Below are positions 11,743 through 23,500 of a stretch of DNA of 64,000 bases, one piece after another; within the stretch, counting starts at the first letter, position 1; each line of letters opens with the position of its first letter. Source of the stretch: Oikopleura dioica. Lineage: Eukaryota; Chordata; Appendicularia; Copelata; Oikopleuridae. The notes beneath the pieces are model-generated. The model saw only the letters and a list, made by a program, of their open reading frames with translations, had not been told where the DNA came from and made no database searches. The translations under genes were made by a program, and so were the position numbers. Where the stretch lies: assembly GCA_907165135.1 (NCBI GenBank), contig OU015567.1, positions 11,847,001-11,911,000 on the forward strand, written 5' to 3'.

Positions 11743-13984
11743 TTATTCTTGAATTTCGTCTTTCAGTTCAGGAAAATCTTCGAGAGCTTGTTTTTGAAGC
11801 AGGAACTTTTGAACTTTGCCAGTCGTCGTCAGAGGATAGGTATCTTCAAATTTGATGTATTTTGGGTGTTTGAATCGGGCAAGTCCGTTTTTGCAGTGGG
11901 CTTTCACGTCGTCGATTGTGATGGAAGCACCTTCGTTTAGCTATAAAAATATGTTATAGAAGCAAAAAAATGACTGCTGCGAACTTGAATATAGACAGCA
12001 ACTTCCTCGTCAAGACGCTTTGATGGAACTCCAATAACAAAAGATGCTTTGACTGCTGGCATTTCATTGATGTAGTCTTCGATTTCCGTCGGCTGAATAT
12101 TTTCTCCTCCACGGATGATCAAATCCTTTTCACGGCCAGTGATTCTGAAATTATACAATTCCGATGATTCGAAGGAAATTCTTACTTGAGCATTCCATCC
12201 TCACGGAGGAGGGCTAAATCTCCAGTCTTGAAGAATCCATCTTCGGTGAAAGATTCCTTGGTTTTTTCATCATCATTGACATATCTAAGTTAAAAGTAAT
12301 GATAAACTGAATATAATACGTTTAGCTACCCATTGAAAAGAAAGTATCCTTTTGTAACAAGCTCTCCAATAGTTCCCTTCGGAACAACATTTCCGTCTTT
12401 ATCGAGGATCTTCGCTTCAACACCTTGGTAGGGCTCGCCAACACTTTCAGAAACAACGCTCATATCTTCAGACAGAATCGGTGTCTGGAAGGTACCACCA
12501 GAATTCTCAGTCATTCCATAGACAATAGACACTCGAGAGTCCAGGACTTCTTTTGCTCGCTGAACCAATACCTTCGAAACGGGGGATCCGCCGAGTACCG
12601 CGTAATCTAAGGAGCTTCGATTGGGATAAATTTTGATCTTGATATGCTTCTATCACAGATATTATCAAAGTTCAAATCCCAATTCTTAAATCAAGCTCCT
12701 TGGCCAAAGGTGAGTTGATCATGTCGACAAACCTAGAAATAATTAGATCAATCAAAGTAGAATCAACAAACATTGTAGGAGTGCCGAGAACAACATTGCA
12801 TTGATAGTCAGCGAGACAATTGAGGGCTGCATCCGCATTGAATCCCGGAGTCGGAAAGACATTTGCCTGAGAAAATCATATCGTCCTCATTCTTACAAAT
12901 ACTCTTAATGTACCTGCAAAGAGTAACATCCTTGCATTGACCCTCCAAGATAAGAGAACACGTGATATAATGGCAGAATATTTAGTATCTTCGTTTCGCC
13001 TGGGACTGAAACTTGGCCATTTTTGTTCACATGGTCATGAACTCCAATCGCATTGTTCACAAGCCCATAGTGGCTTAACCCAGCCGCCTTAGGCCGACCA
13101 GTTGTTCCGGAAGTGAATTGGATGTTCGAGTTACTGTAGGGGTCGACTTTTACGCTTCGAACTTCCGTCAGGTTTTTGTCTGATCCCATTTCTTCGAGCT
13201 CGTCCCATCTTATCGCGCCACCGACTTCTTCGTAGCAAGAGTAAAAGACGATCGTTTTCAAGTCAGGCATTGCCTTTGATTTGATGCTGAATTTGTCCTG
13301 GCTTTCAAGATCAGGAATCAATGATTTTAGAGCTCCGTGATAATTGAGAGGTCCAAGCTCTTTTGGACAGACGAGTGCTTTCGCGTTGACCTTGTTCATC
13401 GCATACTCAAGCTCTGGTTGAGTGTAGAGAGGGTTCAGACTAACTTTGATTTGGTTTGAACTCCAGTAACTTGTTGCTAGACTAGGAATGCTGTCTATCA
13501 ACAAACAAAAAGAAGTACTGACCAGATAGGCGTTTTTCAAATAGTTTCATAGAACGGTTAAATATTTGAACTGTTCACACAAACATGCCCTTTGCATTTG
13601 GGGCAACACACCTCAAGAAGTAAAAATCAGAATAACGAATAATTTCAAACCAGTTCCTAACGGCATGCCAAGCTTAGCAGTGGCCCACTTCATTATGAAC
13701 CATTCTGGCTGATTCGGTCCCCAAACTGCCACTCGATCACCTGGCTTCAAACCAGCAGCAAGCAAGCCGGCGGCGAATTTCTCTGCAGTCTCGTGTGTCT
13801 CTTGAAAAGTGAATTCCGTAGCAAAAAGATCGAAAACAGCCTGTTGAGAGTCAGGCATTTTCTCGACCGCTCTCATGAGAAGTTGATCGGTGGTCCATTC
13901 TTTTGGAGTATAAGAAGTACCGTTGATAATGCTCAAACACCTTTTGGCTCCCCGTGTTAGGCGAACTGTTTTGTTGGCGATCAT
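11743..13984 (-). CDS. ACSF2: Medium-chain acyl-CoA synthetase, ACSF2-like (copy 2)
   Basis: Exons 13651-13984, 12914-13443, 12772-12866, 12687-12732, 12330-12616, 12186-12284, 11985-12144 and 11743-11940 join to 583 codons in one frame. The N-terminus from the ATG at 13984 is rich in Arg/Lys and Ser (MIANKTVRLTRGAKRCLSI), consistent with mitochondrial import. Conserved motifs: FTSGTTGRPKAA, ILPLYHVFS, VYGMTENSGGTF, FKTGDLALL, GREKDLIIRGGENIQPTEIE and TGKVQKFLLQK. It is clearly a duplicate of copy 1 but has seven introns against four, at mostly different positions. Six introns are GT-AG. The 70-bp intron at 12617-12686 has no canonical solution and is built from an inverted repeat (see findings). 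The intron at 13444-13650 (207 bp) is the longest. Confidence 0.9.
12617..12686 (-). repeat. Hairpin-forming non-canonical intron in ACSF2 copy 2
   Basis: The reading frame of the two flanking exons (ending LAKELDL, resuming SSLDYAVLGG as in copy 1) requires removal of about 70 bp. The segment begins and ends with complementary sequence: ATTGGGAT at 12620-12627 and ATCCCAAT at 12676-12683, with further pairing inward (ATCAAGATCAAA against TTTGAACTTTGAT, imperfect). Possible boundaries are AG-GA, GA-AA or AA-AG, none canonical, because an AG dinucleotide is shared at both ends. Copy 1 has no intron at this place. Confidence 0.65.
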
Positions 13985-14500
13985 TTTGCTAACTCTTGTT
14001 GATCGGAATGCGGGCCAAAAGTTTATGCATTCGAAAGAGAGCTTGCCTTGGCTTGCCAAGACAAATATGCATTTACCTTTGGTTTCTTTCTCCTTCCTTC
14101 TCAGTACAAAGGTCGAATTTTTGGACACCACGGAAAAGAACTTGGTCGGCAAAATCTTGATATAATCCTCAGATAATAAAATATCGCAGATTAGAAGATT
14201 TTTCCTACAGTGGAATATAAATTATATTATATAATTATTTACGCAAAATTTTAAATGGAAAAATACTGAGTAGAATAAAAAATCCTGTTTGGCAGAAATC
14301 AATCTCATTTCCGTCGAAAAGACGTTAAATTTATTCATTTTTCTTTTTGAAGGCCGTTTCACGAGACATCGAAATGTCTGGCACCCTTGTGTTTTTTCTG
14401 AATTACCAGGATCAGTGCGTATTTTATTAAACATAAAAGAAATCCATCTACACGAAGTATCATCATTTCTACTACAGCCATATAATAAATAATTGATCAA

Positions 14501-14689
14501 ATGAAAATCCAGATCATTTTGATCGCTTTGGCATCAGCTTTTGACTACGGACAACTAATGCAGGACTATCATCTGAATGCTGAGCCTACTCTCAGGCGAA
14601 GTAATGTGAAACAATGGCGAGCACCTCGATTCCATCCTAGGTCGATGAGCAAGTACTTCCGCAGTTATCTTCGACGAATATCTAACTAA
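14501..14689 (+). CDS. Small secreted peptide precursor (62 aa), unknown
   Basis: A single-exon frame from the ATG at 14501 to the stop at 14687-14689. The first 13 residues (MKIQIILIALASA) are a convincing hydrophobic signal sequence. The remainder is short, basic and has dibasic Arg-Arg sites (TLRR and YLRR) that could release an internal peptide of about 24 residues. An AATAAA lies about 100 bp downstream, near 14789. No homologue is recognised; a neuropeptide or antimicrobial-type peptide are both possible, and it could be a chance frame. It sits between the ACSF2 pair and CFAP43, transcribed opposite to both. Confidence 0.5.
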   Translation: MKIQIILIALASAFDYGQLMQDYHLNAEPTLRRSNVKQWRAPRFHPRSMSKYFRSYLRRISN

Positions 14690-14915
14690 TCAACTGACTT
14701 TTCTCAATATGTTTCCCTGTTCCTCCGCATTATTTATCTATCCAAATTATTCAACATATTCTTCTCACTATTGGCTTAAATTTAAACATAATAAACTCCA
14801 AAAAATCTACTAAATAACTTTTACTTAAATTAAAATCAACCATACTCAGATTTTTGAATATATATAAAAATATTTATTGGCTTACAGAAAATATTTATTT
14901 ACAGAAGGGCAAAAT

Positions 14916-17900
14916 TCATCTTTGGACTTTCAAAAGAGCAGGGAATGTTTTCTTCCTCAGCCTCTCGACTTCTTGCTTGAGGACACTAATCTCGTTGTGC
15001 TGGCGCTTGACGATCTCTGCCAATTGTCGATTTCGAGCATGGTTTCGCATGATTTTACCCGTGTCGGGCATGATTTGGCCGTTCTTGATGTTGCGTTTTT
15101 CAGAAACGGCAATCAAAAGCTCTTCGATGATTCCGTCGAGATGAGCATTTTCACGAATGAGAGCTTCCTTTCGATCGCGAAGTTTTTTCGCTTCCTTATT
15201 ACGACGAGCCATTTTCGACTAAATTTATGTTAGAAATAGGTCACTCTTTGTGAGTTTACCTTGTGTTGTTCATTTTGCGCCTTCAAATTTCGATCAAGTC
15301 GCGCTAGATCTTGGTTTGTCTTATTCTGTCCGAGATTGCCAGAGAGAAGCACAGCTTGAAGTTCCCTAGTAAGTTTCAAGAGCTGAATATCCTGCGTCTT
15401 TTGGATGAGGTCGTCCTTCTCCATCTCGAGTTTGCGCCTTTCCCATTCGAGTGAGTGAATTCCCTTGAAGCATTTTATAGTAAGAAGGATGAAAATTATT
15501 GATTTACTTTTCTGAAATCGGCGGATTCGATCATGGCTTCAATTTTCGCCGTACCAAATTGTTTGATCTCAGCATTCATGTCCTCAACTGTCTCCCGATG
15601 AATAAATTGCGCTTCTGTATAATCTGAAATCAGAGCTTGAAATGATATTTTATAAGAATAAATTACCTGTGAGGAATTTGCCAGGATTGACCTCGACCTG
15701 GCCCTGCTTGAGTAAAATTTGGATGAGAAGATTTTTCGCCTTGTTTTTCATCTCCAGCTCGTGCGAATTCGATTCCGTCAGCATGTCCGACGCTTGAGCT
15801 TGAATTCTAGCGTCTTCAGAAGCACGAAGCGATAGGAAGTCTTTCATAACATTTACTTTTTGCTGATGATGTCTAAACGGAGTTTTTTACTTGTGAACTG
15901 CGTCAAATATCTTACCTCACAATAGCTTCTTTTCGCATTTTCTCTTCTCGAAGCGTAATCGTCTTTTGCCAATCTGCTTCTTCTACACCTGTTGGTGCCT
16001 CTTCTATGTTATCAAGCTCGGCCATGGTTTCATCTGGCTTTGGTCGGCGCTTGTATGCCTTGAAAAGCTGGTCGATAAAGACGTTTGACTCATCGAATTC
16101 GTTTTTGAAGGATTTTTCTGTTATCTGAAACTAAATTTGACGAGTGAAAATTGTGACAGAACTCACCTTATCATCATTAATTTTATCATCTAACTCTTCT
16201 TTAGCTGTATCGTAAAATCGCTTGAACTCATCTAAATACTTCTTTTTCTCTTTGACTGCTTCTTGAAGATCGCTGATCAGCTGTTTTATTAAGTTGTCAA
16301 TTTCTTGCGCTTCTTCGTCCCAGGTTAGTCCTCGTTGAATTCGAGCCATTCGGAGATATTCTTGGTCGACAGCCAACTGAGCAATCAATCGTTTTTGGTT
16401 GAGTTCTGAAAACTGTAAGACAAACATAAAGAACTGCGATTTTACCTTGAATAGTGAGATCAAAAGAGTGCATTCCCTCGACGATTCCCTGCTGAGTCTT
16501 TTTTGCTTCGATCTCGAGTGACTTTTTAAACTTCGTTCTCTCTTCTTCGAGAGCTGCAACTTTCTTATCGTACTCTTTAGCCTGTTTAACTTCTTCGTCG
16601 GTCCAATCAGACTCCATTTTATCTGGATCATCCATGAATGCAGGTCTTGGGACATCGATTTTGAGGACATCTTCTGATTTCACTTCCAACACGCCATCCA
16701 TCATTTCAAGCAGCGCTCGATCGCGCGCGTTATCACCTTTATTGGCTCTTCTTGCTTCTTCTAAGCGGCGTTCTTCTTCCAAAAGCGCTTGCTGTTCTTC
16801 AGTGAGTACTCGCTCGACCTCGACTTCTTCATCTTCGACTTCAAAAACGAGCTCAGTTTTCTCGCTATCGTCAAACTGCGGCTGAAGAAGCTCAAATTCG
16901 ACGCCAGTGTCATGGGAGATCTCGGTGATTCGTTCGTTCTTCTCGGCAATCTTGGCGATCTCGCTCTGTTTCTGTCGGAAAACCTGGTCAAACTGCTTGT
17001 TGAAATGCCTCTTGATCATAGTTATTCGATTTTCGATGAGAATCATTTCTGTTTTGCGGGATTCGGTATCGATAAGAGAGAACTGGCTTTCAAGCAGGTT
17101 ATCCTCCCCGATGAGCTGGTCGGTGACGGACCCATAAGGATGAATACCTGCGGTTTCTTCGTCGTCAACATTGGTGTCAGAGTTTTTGTTCTCTTTTTTC
17201 TGCACAGGTTCATTTTCTCGCTGGGCTTCTCTTTCTGTCTTTGCGTTTTCATAAATCCCAGAGAATTCTTGAGTAGTTGGCCGGATCTCAAAATTCTTGA
17301 CAGCGATCGGCATGTAAAATGCTTTGAGACATCGAGCGCCAGCTTCCATATTCTTCCAGCAATTATCACTGATCGAGTCAACTAACTTTCCGTAATCTTC
17401 GATTTTGCCGGAGATTTCTTTTCGCAACGATTCGATATCAGAGACTTCTTTCATCGCCATTTCTTCAACCTGTTCTTTATCCAGGTTGAACTCCTGGTTA
17501 TCAAGCTTCTCCAACTCGTCAGCTTCGTCATTTTCTTTCATCATTTTGTTGACAATCTGTCGCAAATCGTCGAGCTCAGAGGTGAATTCTGCTTTGATTC
17601 TTTTGTATTTTTGATCTTCGATTTCCGCAGCTATCTTCACCTGAATGGCAAACCAGTCTGGTTCGTCTGATGCCAGTTTCACATCCGAAGTATCAGCCAG
17701 GAATGGAAGATCTTTCGCTCCTTTACCAAGGGTGATTGCTTTTTGAACAAAATCGCTCTTCGCCTTTAGCTCGATCAACTCGATATTATGTTCGGAGAAG
17801 ACAAGGAGATTCTCACCATTGCGATCAAATCTCAGTTCATAAGCTTTATCTGATGAAGGCAGTTGAATCTTCTGGGTTATGTTTCGGATAAGGCTGAGTG

Positions 17901-19891
17901 AGCCAGAGCGGCATGCTTGTGCAACCCAGAAGTTATGAAATGGAGCAGCAAAGGAGATCGATGAAGTTGGCCACTGACTTAGCTGTCGTACGAATGAAAC
18001 TTCATCTGGGTAGACCTTGCCAAGAGTGAACTCGAGCTGATTAATCGTAGCAGTTTCAGAAGACACTGCCCAGCAACTCGCAACGCTACTCACGCAGCTA
18101 AGGAGCGATACCCGGGAGCAAGGTGGAATCATCACAGTTGTGGCGTTAATCGCTTTTTGCTCCAGCTCGAGGAGGTTGTTTACGTGCTTCACAAGATGCG
18201 ACTCCTTGAAAACTTCTTGCGAGATCTCGAATACAAGGAGAGCATCGATCACAGTTGAGGTCGACCCCTCGGCCAGATTGGCCAGAACAGTAAGAGGAGT
18301 GTTTGCATTTGAGGCCGAAACTGACAAGCCTTGTACCACGCCGTCGACTGGAAGATATCCCATAACATCTGGCAGGATTTTTTCAGAATTCTTCCATGTC
18401 AGCACCAAGATTTTGTCGTCGCTAGCAGACCCGACAATCAATGCTCTGTTGTAAGTGTCGACTGCGATGGATGTGAGGTTCTCCGTGAACAGCTTCTTTG
18501 ATGCCATACAGAGAAGTGTCTTGGTGTCAGGATCTACTTTCAGGGCAACTAAAGATCCACACTCAGTTCCAAGGAAGAAAAGGTTCTCTGACGCTGTTGA
18601 TGAGATTGTCAAAACCTGTGAATCGACATGAAGCACGTGACATCTTTTGAGCGTTGACTCGTAAAGCTCAAGCGTTTTTGAATCCCTCGAAATGACGATT
18701 CTACTATCAGAGGCGATCGCGGATGCAACTATCTTGGATGAACTCTGATAAAACTGCAGCGAAGTACTGTTATCTTCAAGCCTGATGACTTCTCGCTTTC
18801 CACAGGAGTACTCGACGAAAATATGGGTTTCAGCAATGGCATAACAGTTGGTAATATTCTGATAATTTGTTGAAGAAAGCTGCTTCAGAGTTTTAATCAT
18901 TTTTCCTTTTTGTTTTCTTGTCTTTTCTTGCCCAAGTAGCAAAATGCCATCTTCACCAATCATGACCAACTCGTCACTCTTCAACGCCATGCCTTGAATG
19001 CCATCAGAACAAGGGATGAAGTTCTCTAGAGCTAAGCTCGTCATGTTCTTGTACTCGGAGTCAGAAACGAAAAAGTCGTCATGTTCTCCATTTTGTCGGA
19101 TAGCGTAAATTTCACCGTGCGAAGTCGATAATAAGATCTTGGAGTCTTTCCAGAGCGCTGATGTTATTTCGCCATTATTTTGTTTTTCAATTTCGAAAGT
19201 AAGCGGCAGCTCTTCAACGTCGTTTTCCCAAAGATTTTCGGTTCTTCGTGAAAGCAGATTTACGGATCCATCCATGATATCGCTGAAAGTCACGTTCTTC
19301 TCCGTAAGCGTGCATTTTTCCTCATCAAAGCTTTCAATGGTGAACTTAGTGATATGCTTCTTTCTCTGCATGAGAAACTGATTGTTCGCTGATGGGTTGA
19401 ATTTGAGCGCGCGAAGGTCGTCGATGATGTCGATAGGCTTTTCAATGATGATCTTTCCGGTCTTGAGGTTGGCGACTTTTAGGCAGTAGTTAGGCAAACC
19501 GGATGCGAAGACACAAAACAGTCCATCTTGGGTGACATCGGCGGCTTTTTAGGTTTTTAAATCGAAAAAAATCAAGATAAATAATGAAATTCTGTTATGT
19601 AGATGGTGAAACCTTTCCTAGAATCTCATAATCAGCTGCGTCCTCGAGTTTGGCTCCATATTCTTTTCCATTTTTGAAGAATTGGATTTCAACTTGACCA
19701 AGAGCATCCCTAGTAGTAACGCCAAGAATATCCTTTCCGTTGCCGAAAATACGGATGATATTCTTGGAACACTCGATCGAGGACTCTTTCGATCCGTCGA
19801 CATTATAAAAATGGATGTTTCTGCATGTGGCGATGACAAGATTATTGCCGAGGATTATTGATGGGATTGAGCTTGGTAGTGAGTATCCCAT
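14916..19891 (-). CDS. CFAP43: Cilia- and flagella-associated WD-repeat protein, CFAP43-like
   Basis: The first exon is 19618-19891 (ATG at 19891, just behind TTTTTCAGG). A giant second exon, about 16446-19544, follows, then five or six smaller exons down to the stop at 14916. The N-terminal half is a WD40/beta-propeller region without strong consensus repeats. From about residue 640 it becomes long charged coiled coil (QEFNLDKEQVEEMAMKEV, then DNCWKNMEAGARCLKAFYMP), ending in coiled coil and LRKKTFPALLKVQR. This two-part layout and the NLD and CW-M-KAF segments match CFAP43/CFAP44, the tether/tether-head proteins next to axonemal inner-arm dyneins. I favour CFAP43, but the paralogue CFAP44 is not excluded. 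The intron 19545-19617 reads only as GA-AG. The protein should act in motile cilia or the sperm flagellum. Confidence 0.8.
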
Positions 19892-20569
19892 CCTGAAAAA
19901 ATGCTCAGCTGAGTTTGAAGGGGCTAACCAAAAAAGGTCCTAGCTGTCACGTCCTAGCTCCAGACTTACTTATTTGGATATTGAAAAAATACCGAATTTT
20001 CCAAAATTTGACTTACGTGGTGGCGCCTTATCGAATGAACTATTTTTCTCACTTAAAATCTCTGTAAACAACTGGTTGTTCTAGAAAAGTCCCATATTTT
20101 AAATAAAATTTGTTTCCTTTGAGAAAATACTCAACGCGATGCGCGTTTCCATGGATACTCCTCGATGCCTTTCCCTTTGCTTCAAATTTCGTATGATTTT
20201 CATTTTTACATTTTTGATCAAGAGTGACCAAGTGGTGCCTTTCTAAATGTATTTCCTGTAATCATGTCTTATCATTCGGCTCGTGAAATGCAAACAGCTA
20301 ACTTTACTACAAGACTTTGAATCATTCTGGGGATTATACTTTATTCGATGTAATTGATCAGTTTCAATTCAATTAACTTGTAAGATAGACCTACAGTAAG
20401 AATAACCTTCGAAGTTGATTAAAATTGGGTACGGGCAAGCTAAGCTAGGGAAAATTTACAGTAGAGAAGGCAGTAAGAATTGTGAGGTGTAGTGGGTACA
20501 AGGGGCAGTTGGTAATTTGAGGTTGATATTTTATCAACTCGTTGGCACAGTGGTGAAAGATGTGCAGAG
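19892..20569. other. Intergenic between CFAP43 and Argonaute
   Basis: About 680 bp containing the presumed CFAP43 promoter and the Argonaute 3' flank. A 60-codon open frame on the minus strand (20049-20231) has no recognisable features and is not called. Pyrimidine-AG immediately upstream of the CFAP43 ATG resembles a trans-splice acceptor. Confidence 0.5.
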
Positions 20570-23500
20570 TTAGATGAAGAACAGGGAGTCTTGGAACTTC
20601 GTGCGAACGGTGGTTCGCTTGTCGTGGGAGTTGAAGTACCCTCGGACCTTTGAGAGCTCATTTTCGAGCTGCTTGGTTCCCTTCCAGTGAACACGAGCTC
20701 GTTCAGCGACGATGGAAGCGAGTCTGACAGGGGCGCATTCCGAAGTACTGAAATAATTTTTACCTCTTTGATTTGAGAGGAGTAACTTACGCTCGGTTAG
20801 CCCGCATGGTAGCGAGAGACAGCGCGTATGTCATTTCGGACATGTTTTGGAGCTCGACGTTGTTGTCGTCGTGCAGGACCTGATAGAAGGTCGGATTTAC
20901 GGTTCCGCAGGCCGCCTGTGAAGCAAGGTGGAAACTGTAGCTATCTAAATAAAAAGTTGGTGAAAGGGTGGCGCGATTTGGACTTACCTGGAACGCCGTT
21001 TCCGTAGCCGGCGACAACTGTTCCAGCGGGGATGTTCTCACCCATTCCATCCTTGTCCTCGTCATTAACGCAGAAGTATTTCTGCTTTGAGCCTCGGACC
21101 GAGCATATGAAGGTGATGCCAGGCTGGTAAGACATGTCGATTTCGGCGAGGGCCTTGCGGATGCCTTCCATGAGCTCGTTCTTGAGAATGGCCTGGATCG
21201 CTCCTTCGCTGGCTCCTCCTCGGTAGATGATGATCCGCTCCGGCTTGACACCGTTGTTCTTCGTGATGAACTGGCCGATGAGGTGCTTGAGGGCGGCCTT
21301 GAGCGTATCCTTGTGGATGATGGCGAGACGGGGGTCTTGGTGGTGAACGTAGTTGACAAAACCAGTACCACCTTGAGTCGTGGACGCAACAAAACCCACG
21401 AGAGATGGGTCAGTCGACTCGGGCTCCGCGTGTGAGATGCTCATTCCCATGATCATTAGCGGAGTTGGTGAAGGTGGGAGAGGAACATCAATTCGCCAGT
21501 TTTCGCCGCCAAGTTTGGCGTTGAGCTAAGAGTTTCCTTTAGATATATTCATAATCTAATGAATAGTACCTTGTACCAGAGGTTTTTGAGCATCGCTTCG
21601 TCTGGCCGCATCACATTTTTCGACTTGACCATTTGAGTCAGAATGCCATTGTTAAGCTCGGCGATGGATTTGACGACTTCGTAGTCATGGCCAGAATCAG
21701 GGACGCAGACGAGCACGAATGGGAGTTCGTTGAGCGATCTGCCCTTATCAGCGTACTCGGAGACGATTCGATCGAAGTCAAAGCCCGAGTCAAGTTTGAT
21801 GTCGAGGACTGGCTCAGACTTGATTTCCACGCCCAGTTTTCTCCCGACTTCTACGAACATTCTGCAGAAGCTGTCCCAGGTCTGTCGATCTCGAATCTGG
21901 TTTCCGATGCAGATTCGTCCCCACATCGGCACCACGGCGGCCTTGTTGAAGGTGTTGACATTCCAGGTGCCGTTTCCTTCGCCCTTGGATTTTTCAACGT
22001 CCACTTGTTGGCCAGCGTTGGCAGTGATAGCCGGCATATCGAGGACTCGACCTTCAGCGCCCATCGCTTCTTTGTTGATTCGTATGCCAAAGTCTGCAAG
22101 CATTTGGTCATCGAAAAGCTCTTTTGTCTCGACGATCTCTTGAATCTTCGCTTGTCGGACTGGCGCAGCTTCTGCCGAAGCTCGGATGAGCTGAGCTTTG
22201 TCATCTGCAGAGATGACCTTAGGTTTTTGCCCCGCGAGGACGCGGCACATGTCGGCAGGGAACATCTTCTTTCCGCCGCCCCGACCACGGCCTCTTCCAC
22301 CGCCACGCCCTCGACCACGACCGCCGCCACCGGCTTTCGCAGTTGTAACGACAACAGGGAAGTTGCCATTTGGATTATAGCGGGAATATTCATCTCCAAG
22401 CCGGGTTTCTCGGCAAATTGGACCAAACCCGTCGAACTTGTAAATTTTTCCGTCCTCTCCTTAAAAACAAAGTTTTTTCAAAAATATGTCTTTGCATATT
22501 ACCTCGCACTTCGATGTGGAGGTGTTTAAGGGAATCAGCGAGTTCCTGGGAGTTCTCCGGGTCGTACGAATCACGGAGAATGTCAGCAATCGGCTTGTGC
22601 TGCATGAACATTCCATAGGCCACTATTTAAAACTTGATTCAGGAACTTTTTGATACTAAAATACTCACAGTCGAGATTAAGAGTGACTTTGGTGCCGATG
22701 CCTTTCCAGTTGGAGATCTTGGCACTCTGATGAATTCCGTGCCAGACTTCCCGGCCGCGAGGGATGATTCGACGATCAGCATCCTTGTTCGCGATTTGAC
22801 AGAAAGCAGCCCGGCCCTTTGAGATGGCGCTGAGGTAATCGTTTATAAGGATGAATATTCACTATTTTGTTAGACTTACGCTGCATGAAAAGCGGGGTTA
22901 GTTCGAAGAATGATTTCGATCGCCTGGATCACTTCGGCAGGATGTTCTCCTCCGCCCTCCATGAAATCGAAAAGAGCTCTCATCTCGACTCTTTGTTCGC
23001 ATTCTTCGAGAGTTCCTTCCGCTGTTTCCTCCTTGTCGCCAGTTGGGTAAGTGACGCGGAAACCAACTCCATTGTGGCGATCTTCGTAGACGCTTCCATT
23101 GCGATCGTCTATTTCGCGGAAGCCTCGAAGCTCCCGTGGAGAAATCAGCATCTTGTCCCCATCAAACGCGAACTTGACTCCGAAAATCTGGGACAGAGTG
23201 TTGACGATTTTCCGCTTGTTCTCCTTCTTCACGTCTGGAGCAGGCCCTCGGCTTGGACCTTTCTTGGCAGAAGCAGCGACCTTAAAGTTACGAACTGAAA
23301 ATAATTGAAATCCACTCACTTTTGCGTTGAAATGGTAGATGTAGAAGACTGCGCCCTTGTCGTTCTTGAAGTCCAGGAGATAGTTGTTCGTCTTCAGCGA
23401 GATCAGTTTTCCACGGGTGAGCTCTCCATTCATCCTGGCCACTGGAATATCCGCAGTGGTTTTCGCGATCTCTCTGGCTAAAATAATGAAGTCAGTAATT

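Noticed and set aside
23295-23319. 25-bp GT-AG segment in the Argonaute exon
   Set aside because: Removing it breaks the reading frame into early stops; leaving it in keeps an open, Argonaute-like frame.
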